Part shown: positions 33,140 through 40,653 of the stretch, in pieces
Position numbering within the stretch: position 1 is the stretch's first letter
How the letters are laid out: every line of letters begins with the position of its first letter
From: Methylibium rhizosphaerae
GTDB lineage: Bacteria > Pseudomonadota > Gammaproteobacteria > Burkholderiales > Burkholderiaceae_C
DNA length: 64,000 bases
Assembly: GCF_006386545.1 (NCBI RefSeq)
Contig: NZ_SWAR01000031.1
Span: 1 to 64,000 of the forward strand
Direction of reading: 5' to 3'
The notes under the pieces: model-generated
The model's database searches: none
Told to the model about the DNA's origin: nothing
Seen by the model: the letters and a program-made list of their open reading frames with translations, nothing else
Position numbers and translations under genes: made by a program

Positions 33140-33160
33140 AGTGACTGGTGACCAGTCACT
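33140..33160. repeat. AGTGACTGG hairpin between flgG and flgH
   Basis: AGTGACTGG (33140-33148) pairs perfectly with CCAGTCACT (33152-33160) across TGA. It begins 2 bases after the flgG stop codon and ends 11 bases before the flgH start, so it could influence flgH translation. Confidence 0.75.
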
Positions 33161-33171
33161 GCAAGAGACAA

Positions 33172-33840
33172 ATGCGAACCTTCCACGCCACCACCCTCGC
33201 ACTCGCCGCGGTCCTCACCGGCTGCGGCGCATTGAGTCCCAAGGTGGACATGCCCGAGCAGATGGCCGCGCGCCCGCAGGTGCAGCCGCAGCCGGAGATC
33301 AACAACGGCGCGATCTTCCAGGCGACCAGCTACCGGCCGCTGTTCGAAGACCATCGCGCGCGCCTGGTGGGCGACACGCTCACCGTGCAGATCGTGGAAA
33401 AGGTCACGGCCAGCCAGAAGTCCACCAGCACGGTGGACAAGACCGGCGCGCTGGAGGCTGGCATCACCGCGCTGCCCGGCATCAACCCCAATTCGTTCGC
33501 CCGCGCTTCGGCTTCGGGCTCGTCGTCCAACACCTTCGCGGGCAAGGGCAGCACCGAAAGCAGCAACAACTTCTCGGGCACCATCACCGCCACCGTGATC
33601 GACGTGCTGCCCAACGGCCACCTCGTGATCGCCGGTGAAAAGCAGATCGGCGTGAACGAGAACGTCGATGTGCTGCGCTTTTCCGGCCAGGTGGACCCGC
33701 GCGCCATCGTCTCGGGCAACACCGTGGCCTCGGCGCAGATCGCCAACGTGCGCATCGAGCACCGTGGCCGCGGCCAGCAGGCCGAAGCGCAGGGAATAGG
33801 CTGGTTGGCGAGGTTCTTTTTGAACGTTCTGCCGCTCTAA
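33172..33840 (+). CDS. flgH: flagellar L-ring lipoprotein FlgH
   Basis: FlgH forms the L-ring in the outer membrane. The ATG at 33172 gives a lipoprotein signal (MRTFHATTLALAAVLTGC; lipobox L-T-G-C with Cys at 18). The FlgH pattern follows: FEDHRARLVGDTLTVQIVEKVTASQKSTS and the tail VSGNTVASAQIANVRIEHRGRGQQAEAQGIGWLARFFLNVLPL. The mature protein ends normally. An earlier in-frame ATG at 33148 lies inside the palindrome and is unlikely. Confidence 0.97.
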   Translation: MRTFHATTLALAAVLTGCGALSPKVDMPEQMAARPQVQPQPEINNGAIFQATSYRPLFEDHRARLVGDTLTVQIVEKVTASQKSTSTVDKTGALEAGITALPGINPNSFARASASGSSSNTFAGKGSTESSNNFSGTITATVIDVLPNGHLVIAGEKQIGVNENVDVLRFSGQVDPRAIVSGNTVASAQIANVRIEHRGRGQQAEAQGIGWLARFFLNVLPL

Positions 33841-33880
33841 AGAAATCAAGAATGGTGACAAGCCTCAGAGGTTTGCCACC

Positions 33881-35017
33881 ATGCAGTCGCCGCTCGATCG
33901 TCTTGTCCGTTTTCTCGTCGCACTGAGTGCATTGGCCGCCAGCGCCGCGCTGTGGTGGCCGGCCACCGCCGAGTCCGCCACCCGCATCAAGGAAGTGGCC
34001 AGCGTGCAGGGCGTGCGCAGCAACCAGCTGGTCGGCTACGGCCTCATCGTCGGCCTCGACGGCACCGGCGACCAGACCACCCAGACTCCCTTCACCACCC
34101 AGAGCATGCAGGCCATGCTGCAGCAGATGGGCGTGACCGTGCCGCCGGGCACCAACATGCAGCTGCGCAACGTGGCCGCGGTGATGGTGACGGCGCAGCT
34201 GCCGCCCTTCGCACAGCCCGGCCAGGTCATCGACGTCAACGTGTCGTCCATGGGCAATGCCAAGTCGCTGCGCGGCGGCACGCTCATCGCCACGCCGCTC
34301 AAGGGCGCCAACGGCCAGGTGTATGCGCTGGCCCAGGGCAACGTCGTGATCGGCGGCGCTGGCGCCTCGCAAGGCGGCTCCAAGGTGCAGATCAACACGC
34401 TCAACGCCGGCCGCGTGCCGGGCGGCGCGACCGTGGAGCGGGCCGTGCCCACGCCGCTGGCCCAGGGCGACTCGCTGCAGCTCGACCTCAACGCGGCCGA
34501 CTTCAACACCGCGCGCGAAGTGGCGCGCGCCATCAACCGCAAGATGGGCGACGGTGTCGCCCAGGCGATGGACGGCCGGGTGATCCGGGTGCGCATGCCG
34601 GCCACGCCGGACGAGCGGGTGAGCTTCCTGGCCGAGATCGAGAACCTGCCGCTGGAGCTGGCCGCGCCGGCCGCCAAGGTGGTCATCAACGCCCGCACCG
34701 GCTCCATCGTGCTCAACCAGTCGGTCACGCTCGGGCCCTGTGCCGTGGCCCACGGCAACCTGTCGGTCACCATCAGCTCCACGCCGGTGGTGAGCCAGCC
34801 GGCGCCGCTGTCGCAAGGCCAGACGGTGGTGGGCGAGCGGGCCGACATCCAGATCCGCCAGGACGGGGGTTCGCTCATCAACGTGCCGGCCGGCAGCAAG
34901 CTGACCGACGTGGTGAAGGCGCTCAACGCACTGGGCGCCACACCGCAGGACCTGCTGGCGATCCTGCAGGCCATGAAGGCGGCGGGTTCGCTCAACGCCG
35001 AGCTCGAGGTGATCTGA
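33881..35017 (+). CDS. flgI: flagellar P-ring protein FlgI
   Basis: FlgI forms the periplasmic P-ring. The 378-residue protein has a signal peptide (LVRFLVALSALAASAALWW...ATAESA). The conserved RIKEVASVQGVRSNQLVGYGLIVGLDGTGDQT follows, and the end is VVKALNALGATPQDLLAILQAMKAAGSLNAELEVI. Length and both ends are typical. Its stop overlaps the flgJ start by one base (TGATG). Confidence 0.98.
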   Translation: MQSPLDRLVRFLVALSALAASAALWWPATAESATRIKEVASVQGVRSNQLVGYGLIVGLDGTGDQTTQTPFTTQSMQAMLQQMGVTVPPGTNMQLRNVAAVMVTAQLPPFAQPGQVIDVNVSSMGNAKSLRGGTLIATPLKGANGQVYALAQGNVVIGGAGASQGGSKVQINTLNAGRVPGGATVERAVPTPLAQGDSLQLDLNAADFNTAREVARAINRKMGDGVAQAMDGRVIRVRMPATPDERVSFLAEIENLPLELAAPAAKVVINARTGSIVLNQSVTLGPCAVAHGNLSVTISSTPVVSQPAPLSQGQTVVGERADIQIRQDGGSLINVPAGSKLTDVVKALNALGATPQDLLAILQAMKAAGSLNAELEVI

Positions 35018-35880
35018 TGGCTTCAGGCGTCACCTTCAATCCGAACGGCAGCGCGTCGATCGACGCGCTGCGCGGCGCTGCGTCGCGCGACCCCAAGGCT
35101 GCCATCAAGGAGGCGGCCCGGCAGTTCGAGGCCCTCTTCATGCAGGAGCTGATGAAGAGCATGCGCTCGGGCACGCTGGGCGAAGGCTGGCTCGACAACG
35201 CCGGCACGAAGATGGGCACCGAGATGCTCGACGACCAGTTCGCGGCCAAGATGACCGGCATGCCCGGCGGGCTGAGCGAGGCGATCGCCAGGCAGCTGGA
35301 ACGGCAGCTTGGCGGTGTGACCACCGCCGCAGTGCCGCCCGCGGCCGCCGCCAACGCGCCGGCGCGCACCGCCCGCACAGGCAGCGTGGGCAGCGGCGGC
35401 AGCGGCGCCGCGAAGGACTTCGTGTCCGAACACCAGGAGGCCGCCAGGGCGGCCGAGGCCGACACCGGCATTCCGGCAGCCTACATCCTGGGCCAGGCGG
35501 CGCACGAGTCGGGCTGGGGGCGGCGCGAGATCCGCCACCGCGACGGCTCGAACTCCTTCAACCTGTTCGGCATCAAGGCCGGCGCGGGCTGGAAGGGCGA
35601 CGTGGCCGAGGTGACCACCACCGAATTCGTGAACGGCCAGCCCCGCAAGGTGACGGCGAAGTTCCGCGCCTACGAGTCCTACGAGGCGGCCTTCCGCGAC
35701 TACGCGAAGCTCCTGAAGGACAGCCCCCGCTATTCGAAGGTGGTGGCGCAGGGCGACTCGGTGCAGGGCTTCACGCAGGGGCTGCAGAAGGCCGGCTACG
35801 CCACCGATCCGGCCTATGCAGACAAGCTGTCGCGGGTCATCAACACCACGTTGCGCCTGCAGCGCACGCTCACCGCATAA
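35017..35880 (+). CDS. flgJ: rod assembly protein and peptidoglycan hydrolase FlgJ
   Basis: FlgJ caps the rod and opens the peptidoglycan layer. The 287-residue protein is the dual-domain form. The N-terminal rod-binding part contains ARQFEALFMQELMKSMR, and an Ala/Gly linker covers about 105-130. The C-terminal glucosaminidase domain (about 135-287) contains ILGQAAHESGWGRREIRHRDGSNSFNLFGIKAG, with the catalytic Glu in A-H-E-S-G-W-G. The start overlaps the flgI stop. Confidence 0.97.
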   Translation: MASGVTFNPNGSASIDALRGAASRDPKAAIKEAARQFEALFMQELMKSMRSGTLGEGWLDNAGTKMGTEMLDDQFAAKMTGMPGGLSEAIARQLERQLGGVTTAAVPPAAAANAPARTARTGSVGSGGSGAAKDFVSEHQEAARAAEADTGIPAAYILGQAAHESGWGRREIRHRDGSNSFNLFGIKAGAGWKGDVAEVTTTEFVNGQPRKVTAKFRAYESYEAAFRDYAKLLKDSPRYSKVVAQGDSVQGFTQGLQKAGYATDPAYADKLSRVINTTLRLQRTLTA

Positions 35881-35895
35881 CAGGGGCCGCACACC

Positions 35896-37839
35896 ATGGG
35901 ATCGAGTCTCCTGTCGATCGGCTCGCGGGCGATGTTCGCCAACTACGCGGCGCTGCAGACCACCGGCAACAACATCGCCAATGCCAACACGCCCGGCTAT
36001 TCGCGCCAGCAGGTCGAGCTGTCCACCGCCGGCGGCCAGTTCACCGGCGCGGGCTTCTTCGGCAAGGGCGTGAACATCGACACCATCACGCGGGCGCACA
36101 ACGCCTTCCTGACCAAGGAGGCGGCGCTGTCGCGTTCGCAGGCGGCGGCCGACGAGACGCGCCTGCAGCAGCTGCAGGAGCTGGAGAAGGTCTTCCCCAC
36201 CGGCGAGGGCGGGCTGGGCTTCGCGGCCGGCGAGATGCTCAATGCGTTCGTCGAGGTGGCCAACAACCCGCAGGATCCGTCGGCGCGCCAGGTGGTGCTG
36301 GCGCGGGCCGAGGACCTGGCGCTGCGCTTTCGCGCCGCCGGCGACCAGATCAACGAGCTGCAGGTCGGCACCAATGCCGACATCCGCAATGCGGTCTCGC
36401 AGGTGAATGCGCTGGCCAAGCAGGTGGCCACCATCAACCAGCAGATCGCGCAGGCCAAGGGCCTGGGCCACACGCCGAACGACCTGCTCGACCAGCGCGA
36501 CCAGCTGGTCAGCGAGATCAACCAGTACATGCAGGTCACCACCATCGAGGCCGACGACGGCACGCTGGGCCTGTTCATCGGCGGCGGTCAGCGGCTGGTG
36601 CTGTCGAACCAGGCGCTGGAGCTGGTGGTCCAGCCGGGCGAATTCGACCAGACGCAGTCGCGCATCTCGATCCGCGAAGCCGGCGGCGACCGGGTGGTGC
36701 CGCCCAGCGTGCTGGCCGGCGGCACCATCGCCGGGCTGCTGCGCTTCCAGGGCGACCTGTCCGATGCGCGCAACCTGCTGGGCCAGATGGCGGCGGCCTT
36801 TTCGGCGCGCGTCAACGAACAGCAGTCGTTCGGCCTCGACCTGCGCCAGCCGGCAGGCGCCGGCGCGCCGCTGTTCAGCACCGGCGCGCCGCGCGTGCTG
36901 GCCAACGTCAACAACGCGACGGCTGCAGTGCCGGTGTCGGTGGCGATCGCCGACGCGTCGCAGCTGCAGGCGAGCGACTACGAGCTGCGCGGCGATCCGG
37001 CGACGCCCGGCGGCTACATCCTCACCCGCCTGTCCGACGGGCTGGCGCGACAGATCAATCCGGGCGACACGGTGGACGGCTTCACCGTCAACGTCGGCGC
37101 GCCGGCACCCGGCCCCAACGACCGCTTCCTGCTGCAGCCGGTGGCGATGGCCGGGCAGGACATGCAGCGGATCCTCGACGACCCGAAGGGCCTCGCAGCG
37201 GCCTCGCCGGTGATCAGCACCGTCGGCCCCAACAACACCGGCAGCGCCACGGTGGCGTCGCTGGCGGTGGTGAACTCGTCGATCAACCCGGCGCTCACCG
37301 CCAACATCAGCTTCACCAGCAACACCGGCGCCTACACCTGGGAGCTGCGCGATGCCTCCAATGCGGTGGTGTCCAGCGGCTCCGGTACCTGGACGGCGAA
37401 CCAGCCGATCGCGCTCAACGGCTTCGAGCTGCGGCTGAACGGCGTGCCGCGCACCGGCGACAGCTTCTCGGTGCGGCAGACCCAGTTCCCCGCCACCAAC
37501 AACGGCAACGCCGTGGCGCTGATGAACCTGCGCGACGAGGCGATGGTCGGCGTGCAGGTGCTGGGCGGCGGCGCCGTGGTGCCCGGCGAAACCATCACCT
37601 CGGCCTATGCGCAGGCCATGGCCAGCATCGGCACGCGGGTGCAAAGCGCCAAGGCGGCGTCGAGCATCTCGTCGGCGGTGGCCGAGAACGCAGAGGCCAT
37701 GCGCGCCGGCCAGGCCGGCGTGAACCTCGACGAGGAGGCCGCGCGGCTCATCCAGTTCCAGCAGAGCTACCAGGCGGCAGCCAAGGTGCTGCAGGTGGCG
37801 CAGACCGTGTTCGACACGCTGCTCGACATGGCGAAGTAG
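35896..37839 (+). CDS. flgK: hook-filament junction protein FlgK (HAP1)
   Basis: FlgK is the first hook-filament junction protein. The 647-residue protein opens GSSLLSIGSRAMFANYAALQTTGNNIANANTPGYSRQQVE and ends GVNLDEEAARLIQFQQSYQAAAKVLQVAQTVFDTLLDMAK, the family signatures. The variable middle (about 330-560) forms the outer domain. FlgN, encoded leftwards at 26821, is its likely chaperone. Confidence 0.98.
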   Translation: MGSSLLSIGSRAMFANYAALQTTGNNIANANTPGYSRQQVELSTAGGQFTGAGFFGKGVNIDTITRAHNAFLTKEAALSRSQAAADETRLQQLQELEKVFPTGEGGLGFAAGEMLNAFVEVANNPQDPSARQVVLARAEDLALRFRAAGDQINELQVGTNADIRNAVSQVNALAKQVATINQQIAQAKGLGHTPNDLLDQRDQLVSEINQYMQVTTIEADDGTLGLFIGGGQRLVLSNQALELVVQPGEFDQTQSRISIREAGGDRVVPPSVLAGGTIAGLLRFQGDLSDARNLLGQMAAAFSARVNEQQSFGLDLRQPAGAGAPLFSTGAPRVLANVNNATAAVPVSVAIADASQLQASDYELRGDPATPGGYILTRLSDGLARQINPGDTVDGFTVNVGAPAPGPNDRFLLQPVAMAGQDMQRILDDPKGLAAASPVISTVGPNNTGSATVASLAVVNSSINPALTANISFTSNTGAYTWELRDASNAVVSSGSGTWTANQPIALNGFELRLNGVPRTGDSFSVRQTQFPATNNGNAVALMNLRDEAMVGVQVLGGGAVVPGETITSAYAQAMASIGTRVQSAKAASSISSAVAENAEAMRAGQAGVNLDEEAARLIQFQQSYQAAAKVLQVAQTVFDTLLDMAK

Positions 37840-37853
37840 GCCAGGGAAACATC

Positions 37854-39050
37854 ATGAGAATCAGCACCGCCAACAGCTACGACACTGCGATCGACCAGCT
37901 CCAGCGCCGCCAGCAGGCCATGAGCGAAGGCCAGCTCGAGCTCACCACCGGCAAGCGCATCAACCGCTCCAGCGACGACCCGGCCGCCGCGGCGCGGGCC
38001 GAGCGCATGCTGGCCGCGGAGCGGCGCAACGAAGCCAGCATGCGGGCGGTGGACGCCAGCCGCAATGCGATGGTGCTCACCGAAAGCGCGCTGGGCGATG
38101 CCAACGACCTGCTGCAGCAGGCCCGCGAGGCGCTGGTGGCGGCCGGCAACGGCAGCTACAGCGACGCCGAGCGCCGCATCCAGGCCCAGCAGCTGCGTGA
38201 GATCCGGGCCCAGCTGTTCACCGTGGCCAACCGCCCCGACGGCGGCAACGGCTTCCTGTTCGGCGGCCAGGGCTCGGCCGCGCCGCCCTTCATCGACACG
38301 CCCGCCGGCGTGAGCTTCCAGGGGCTGGGCGGGCAGGGTAACGTGTCGGCCGGCGAGCCGCTGCCGATGGCGCTGGACGGCCAGGCCATCTGGCTGCAGG
38401 CACGGCGCGGCAACGGCGTGTTCGAGACGCGCGCGCTGCAGCAGAACGGCACTGCCGCCATCAATCCGGGCACCGTGACCGACCCGACCGCCATCACCGG
38501 CAGCACCTACGAGATCCAGTTCACCGTCACGCCCGGCACGCCGAACAGCACCACCACCTACAGCGTGCTGCGCGACGGCGCGCCCACCGCGCTCACCAAC
38601 ATGGCGTTCAAGAGCGGTGAGGCGATCCAGATCGACGGCATGGCGCTCACCCTCACCGGCGCGCCGGCCGACGGCGACCGGTTCGAGACCCGGCCGTCGA
38701 CCACCGACCTGTCGGTCTTCGAGGCGCTGGACACCGCCATCGCCGGCCTGGAGAACGGCGAGCTGCCGGCCCAGGTGGTGGGCTTCGCGCTGCGCGACGT
38801 GGACCAGGTCATGGGTCGCCTGCAGTCGGCGCGCACCTCGGCCGGCGAAACCCTCAAGCGCATCGACGGCGTGGCGGACCGCCTCGACGAGCACACGCTG
38901 GCGGTGCGGACCACCCGTTCCGAAGCCGAGGATCTCGACATGGTCGAAGCGATCTCGACTTTCCAGGCACAGCAGACGGGCTACGATGCCGCGCTCAAGG
39001 CCTATTCGATGGTGCAGCGCATGTCGCTGTTCCAGTACATCAACGGCTGA
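37854..39050 (+). CDS. flgL: hook-filament junction protein FlgL (HAP3)
   Basis: The 398-residue protein starts MRISTANSYDTAIDQLQRRQQAMSEGQLELTTGKRINRSSDDPAAAARAERM and ends AEDLDMVEAISTFQAQQTGYDAALKAYSMVQRMSLFQYING. These are the flagellin-like helices of FlgL. It lies 14 bp after flgK with AGGGAAA as RBS. It is the last structural gene of the cluster; no flagellin gene is in the window. Confidence 0.97.
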   Translation: MRISTANSYDTAIDQLQRRQQAMSEGQLELTTGKRINRSSDDPAAAARAERMLAAERRNEASMRAVDASRNAMVLTESALGDANDLLQQAREALVAAGNGSYSDAERRIQAQQLREIRAQLFTVANRPDGGNGFLFGGQGSAAPPFIDTPAGVSFQGLGGQGNVSAGEPLPMALDGQAIWLQARRGNGVFETRALQQNGTAAINPGTVTDPTAITGSTYEIQFTVTPGTPNSTTTYSVLRDGAPTALTNMAFKSGEAIQIDGMALTLTGAPADGDRFETRPSTTDLSVFEALDTAIAGLENGELPAQVVGFALRDVDQVMGRLQSARTSAGETLKRIDGVADRLDEHTLAVRTTRSEAEDLDMVEAISTFQAQQTGYDAALKAYSMVQRMSLFQYING

Positions 39051-39101
39051 TCGACGACTCAGCCGCTTCCAATCAACAAGCAGGGACTGGCAGGCACACG
39101 A

Positions 39102-40340
39102 ATGGGCGCACGCGACACCGAAATCACCGACAGCACACGCATGGACAACAGCATCCTGGGCCAGCTCGCCATGAGCTACTCGCCCATCATCGACCGCAAC
39201 CGCGCCGTGAGCGCCACCCGCCTGACCGTGTTCCCGCTGGTGCCGGGCACGCCGCTGAATGCGGCGAGCCTGCTCAATGCGGTGGCCGACGTGTGGCCCG
39301 AGGACGGCGGCAAGGTGTCGCTCAACGTGCTGTCCGAGTCGCTGCTGCACGAGCTGATGGCCGCACGGCCGAGCCCCAACGTGATGGTCGAGCTGCCGGC
39401 CTTCATGGCCAGCGACGAGAGCAACGCCGCCCACATCCAGGCGCTGCACTCGGCGGGCAACATGCTGCTCATCAAGGGCCGCCCGGTGCGCGAGGTGCCG
39501 CGCGACGTGCTGCCCTGCTTCAAGCATTCGATCATCGACCTGGCCGACGACCGCCGCCAGGGCGAGGCGGCCGATGCCGGCGCGGCGTTCAGCCGCAGCG
39601 TCACCTACTTCCAGTCGGGCGTGCGCACGCTCGTCGACATGGAGGCGAGCTTCAAGCGGGGCGCCGCCGCGGTGATCGGCTGGCCGATGGACGACGTGGT
39701 GATGCAGGCCACCGCCGGCAAGCCGGTGGCGCAGCACGACCTGCAGGTGATCGTCGAGCTGATCCAGCGGGTGGACAAGGCCGAGCCGATCGACAAGCTG
39801 GAGAACACGCTGCGCCGCGACCCGACGCTCGCGTTCAAGCTGATCCGCTACATCAACTCGGCCGCCTTCGGCCTGTCGGTGGAGATCAGCTCGTTCCGCC
39901 ACGCCATCATGATGCTCGGCTACACCCGCCTGAAGCGCTGGCTCGCGCTGCTGCTGGCCACCGCCAGCAAGGACGCGAACCTGAAGCCGGTGATGTTCGC
40001 CGCCGTGCGCCGCGGCCTCATGATGGAAGAGCTGGTGCGCTCGTCGGGCGACGACGAGATGCGCAACGAGATGTTCATCTGCGGCGTGTTCTCGCTGCTC
40101 GACCGCATGTTCAAGCAGCCGTTCTCCGAGCTGCTCAAGACCATTCCGGTGCCCGAGCGTGTGTATGCCGTGCTGGCCGAAGGCAGCGGCCCCTACCAGC
40201 CCTATTTCAAGCTGGTGCAGGCGGTCGAAGGCGACACGCTCGACGCGATCCGCGAGGCCTCGGACAACCTGATGATGGGCTCGGCAGAGATCAACCGCGC
40301 GCTGCTGAAGTCGCTGGCTGCGGCCGCTTCGCTCGAATGA
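39102..40340 (+). CDS. HDOD domain protein with degenerate EAL-like half
   Basis: The 412-residue protein resembles the YuxH type. An N-terminal EAL-like half (about 25-190) shows the fold pattern (PIIDRNRAVSATRLTVFP ... NVMVELPAFMA ... LLIKGRP) but no E-A-L motif or metal ligands, so it should not cleave c-di-GMP. The C-terminal HDOD domain (about 215-400) contains LENTLRRDPTLAFKLIRYINSAAFGLSVEISSFRHAIMMLGYTRLKRWLALLL. It probably acts as a protein adaptor in motility or c-di-GMP signalling. An internal ATG at 39141 is an alternative start. It follows flgL by 51 bp. Confidence 0.85.
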   Translation: MGARDTEITDSTRMDNSILGQLAMSYSPIIDRNRAVSATRLTVFPLVPGTPLNAASLLNAVADVWPEDGGKVSLNVLSESLLHELMAARPSPNVMVELPAFMASDESNAAHIQALHSAGNMLLIKGRPVREVPRDVLPCFKHSIIDLADDRRQGEAADAGAAFSRSVTYFQSGVRTLVDMEASFKRGAAAVIGWPMDDVVMQATAGKPVAQHDLQVIVELIQRVDKAEPIDKLENTLRRDPTLAFKLIRYINSAAFGLSVEISSFRHAIMMLGYTRLKRWLALLLATASKDANLKPVMFAAVRRGLMMEELVRSSGDDEMRNEMFICGVFSLLDRMFKQPFSELLKTIPVPERVYAVLAEGSGPYQPYFKLVQAVEGDTLDAIREASDNLMMGSAEINRALLKSLAAAASLE

Positions 40341-40350
40341 CATCGCGTCG

Positions 40351-40653
40351 CGGCTCGCCGTACGCGGCGAGCGGGGTGTCGTCATCCCCCCGGGCCGCCG
40401 CGCCGGGCCGCCCCAAGCAAGGCCCGACCCTCTCGGAGGGTCGATCGCCGTACTCGGCGAGCGGGGTGCTGTCATCCCCCCGGGCCGCCGCGCCGGGCCG
40501 CCCCAAGCAAGGCCCGACCCTCTCGGAGGGTCGCTCGCCGTACGCGGCGAGCGGGGTGCTGTCATCCCCCCGGGCCGCCGCGCCGGGCCGCCCCAAGCAA
40601 GGCCCGACCCTCTCGGAGGGTCGCTCGCCGTATGCGGCGAGCGGGGTGCTGTC
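40351..40653. repeat. 90-bp tandem direct repeats, about 3.4 copies
   Basis: The whole gap between the HDOD gene and the PAS kinase consists of a 90-bp unit. The anchor word GTCAT recurs exactly at 40381, 40471, 40561 and 40651. Copies differ at only a few bases. Each contains two hairpins, CTCGCCG-TACG-CGGCGAG and GACCCTC-TCG-GAGGGTC (some copies slightly altered). The kinase start codon at 40654 falls inside the last partial copy. All frames stay open because 90 is a multiple of three, but no start or RBS supports a protein. Confidence 0.9.

Noticed and set aside
40351-40653. Possible CRISPR array or repetitive 30-residue peptide
   Set aside because: The units are directly adjacent with no variable spacers, so not CRISPR; the peptide frame has no start or RBS of its own.
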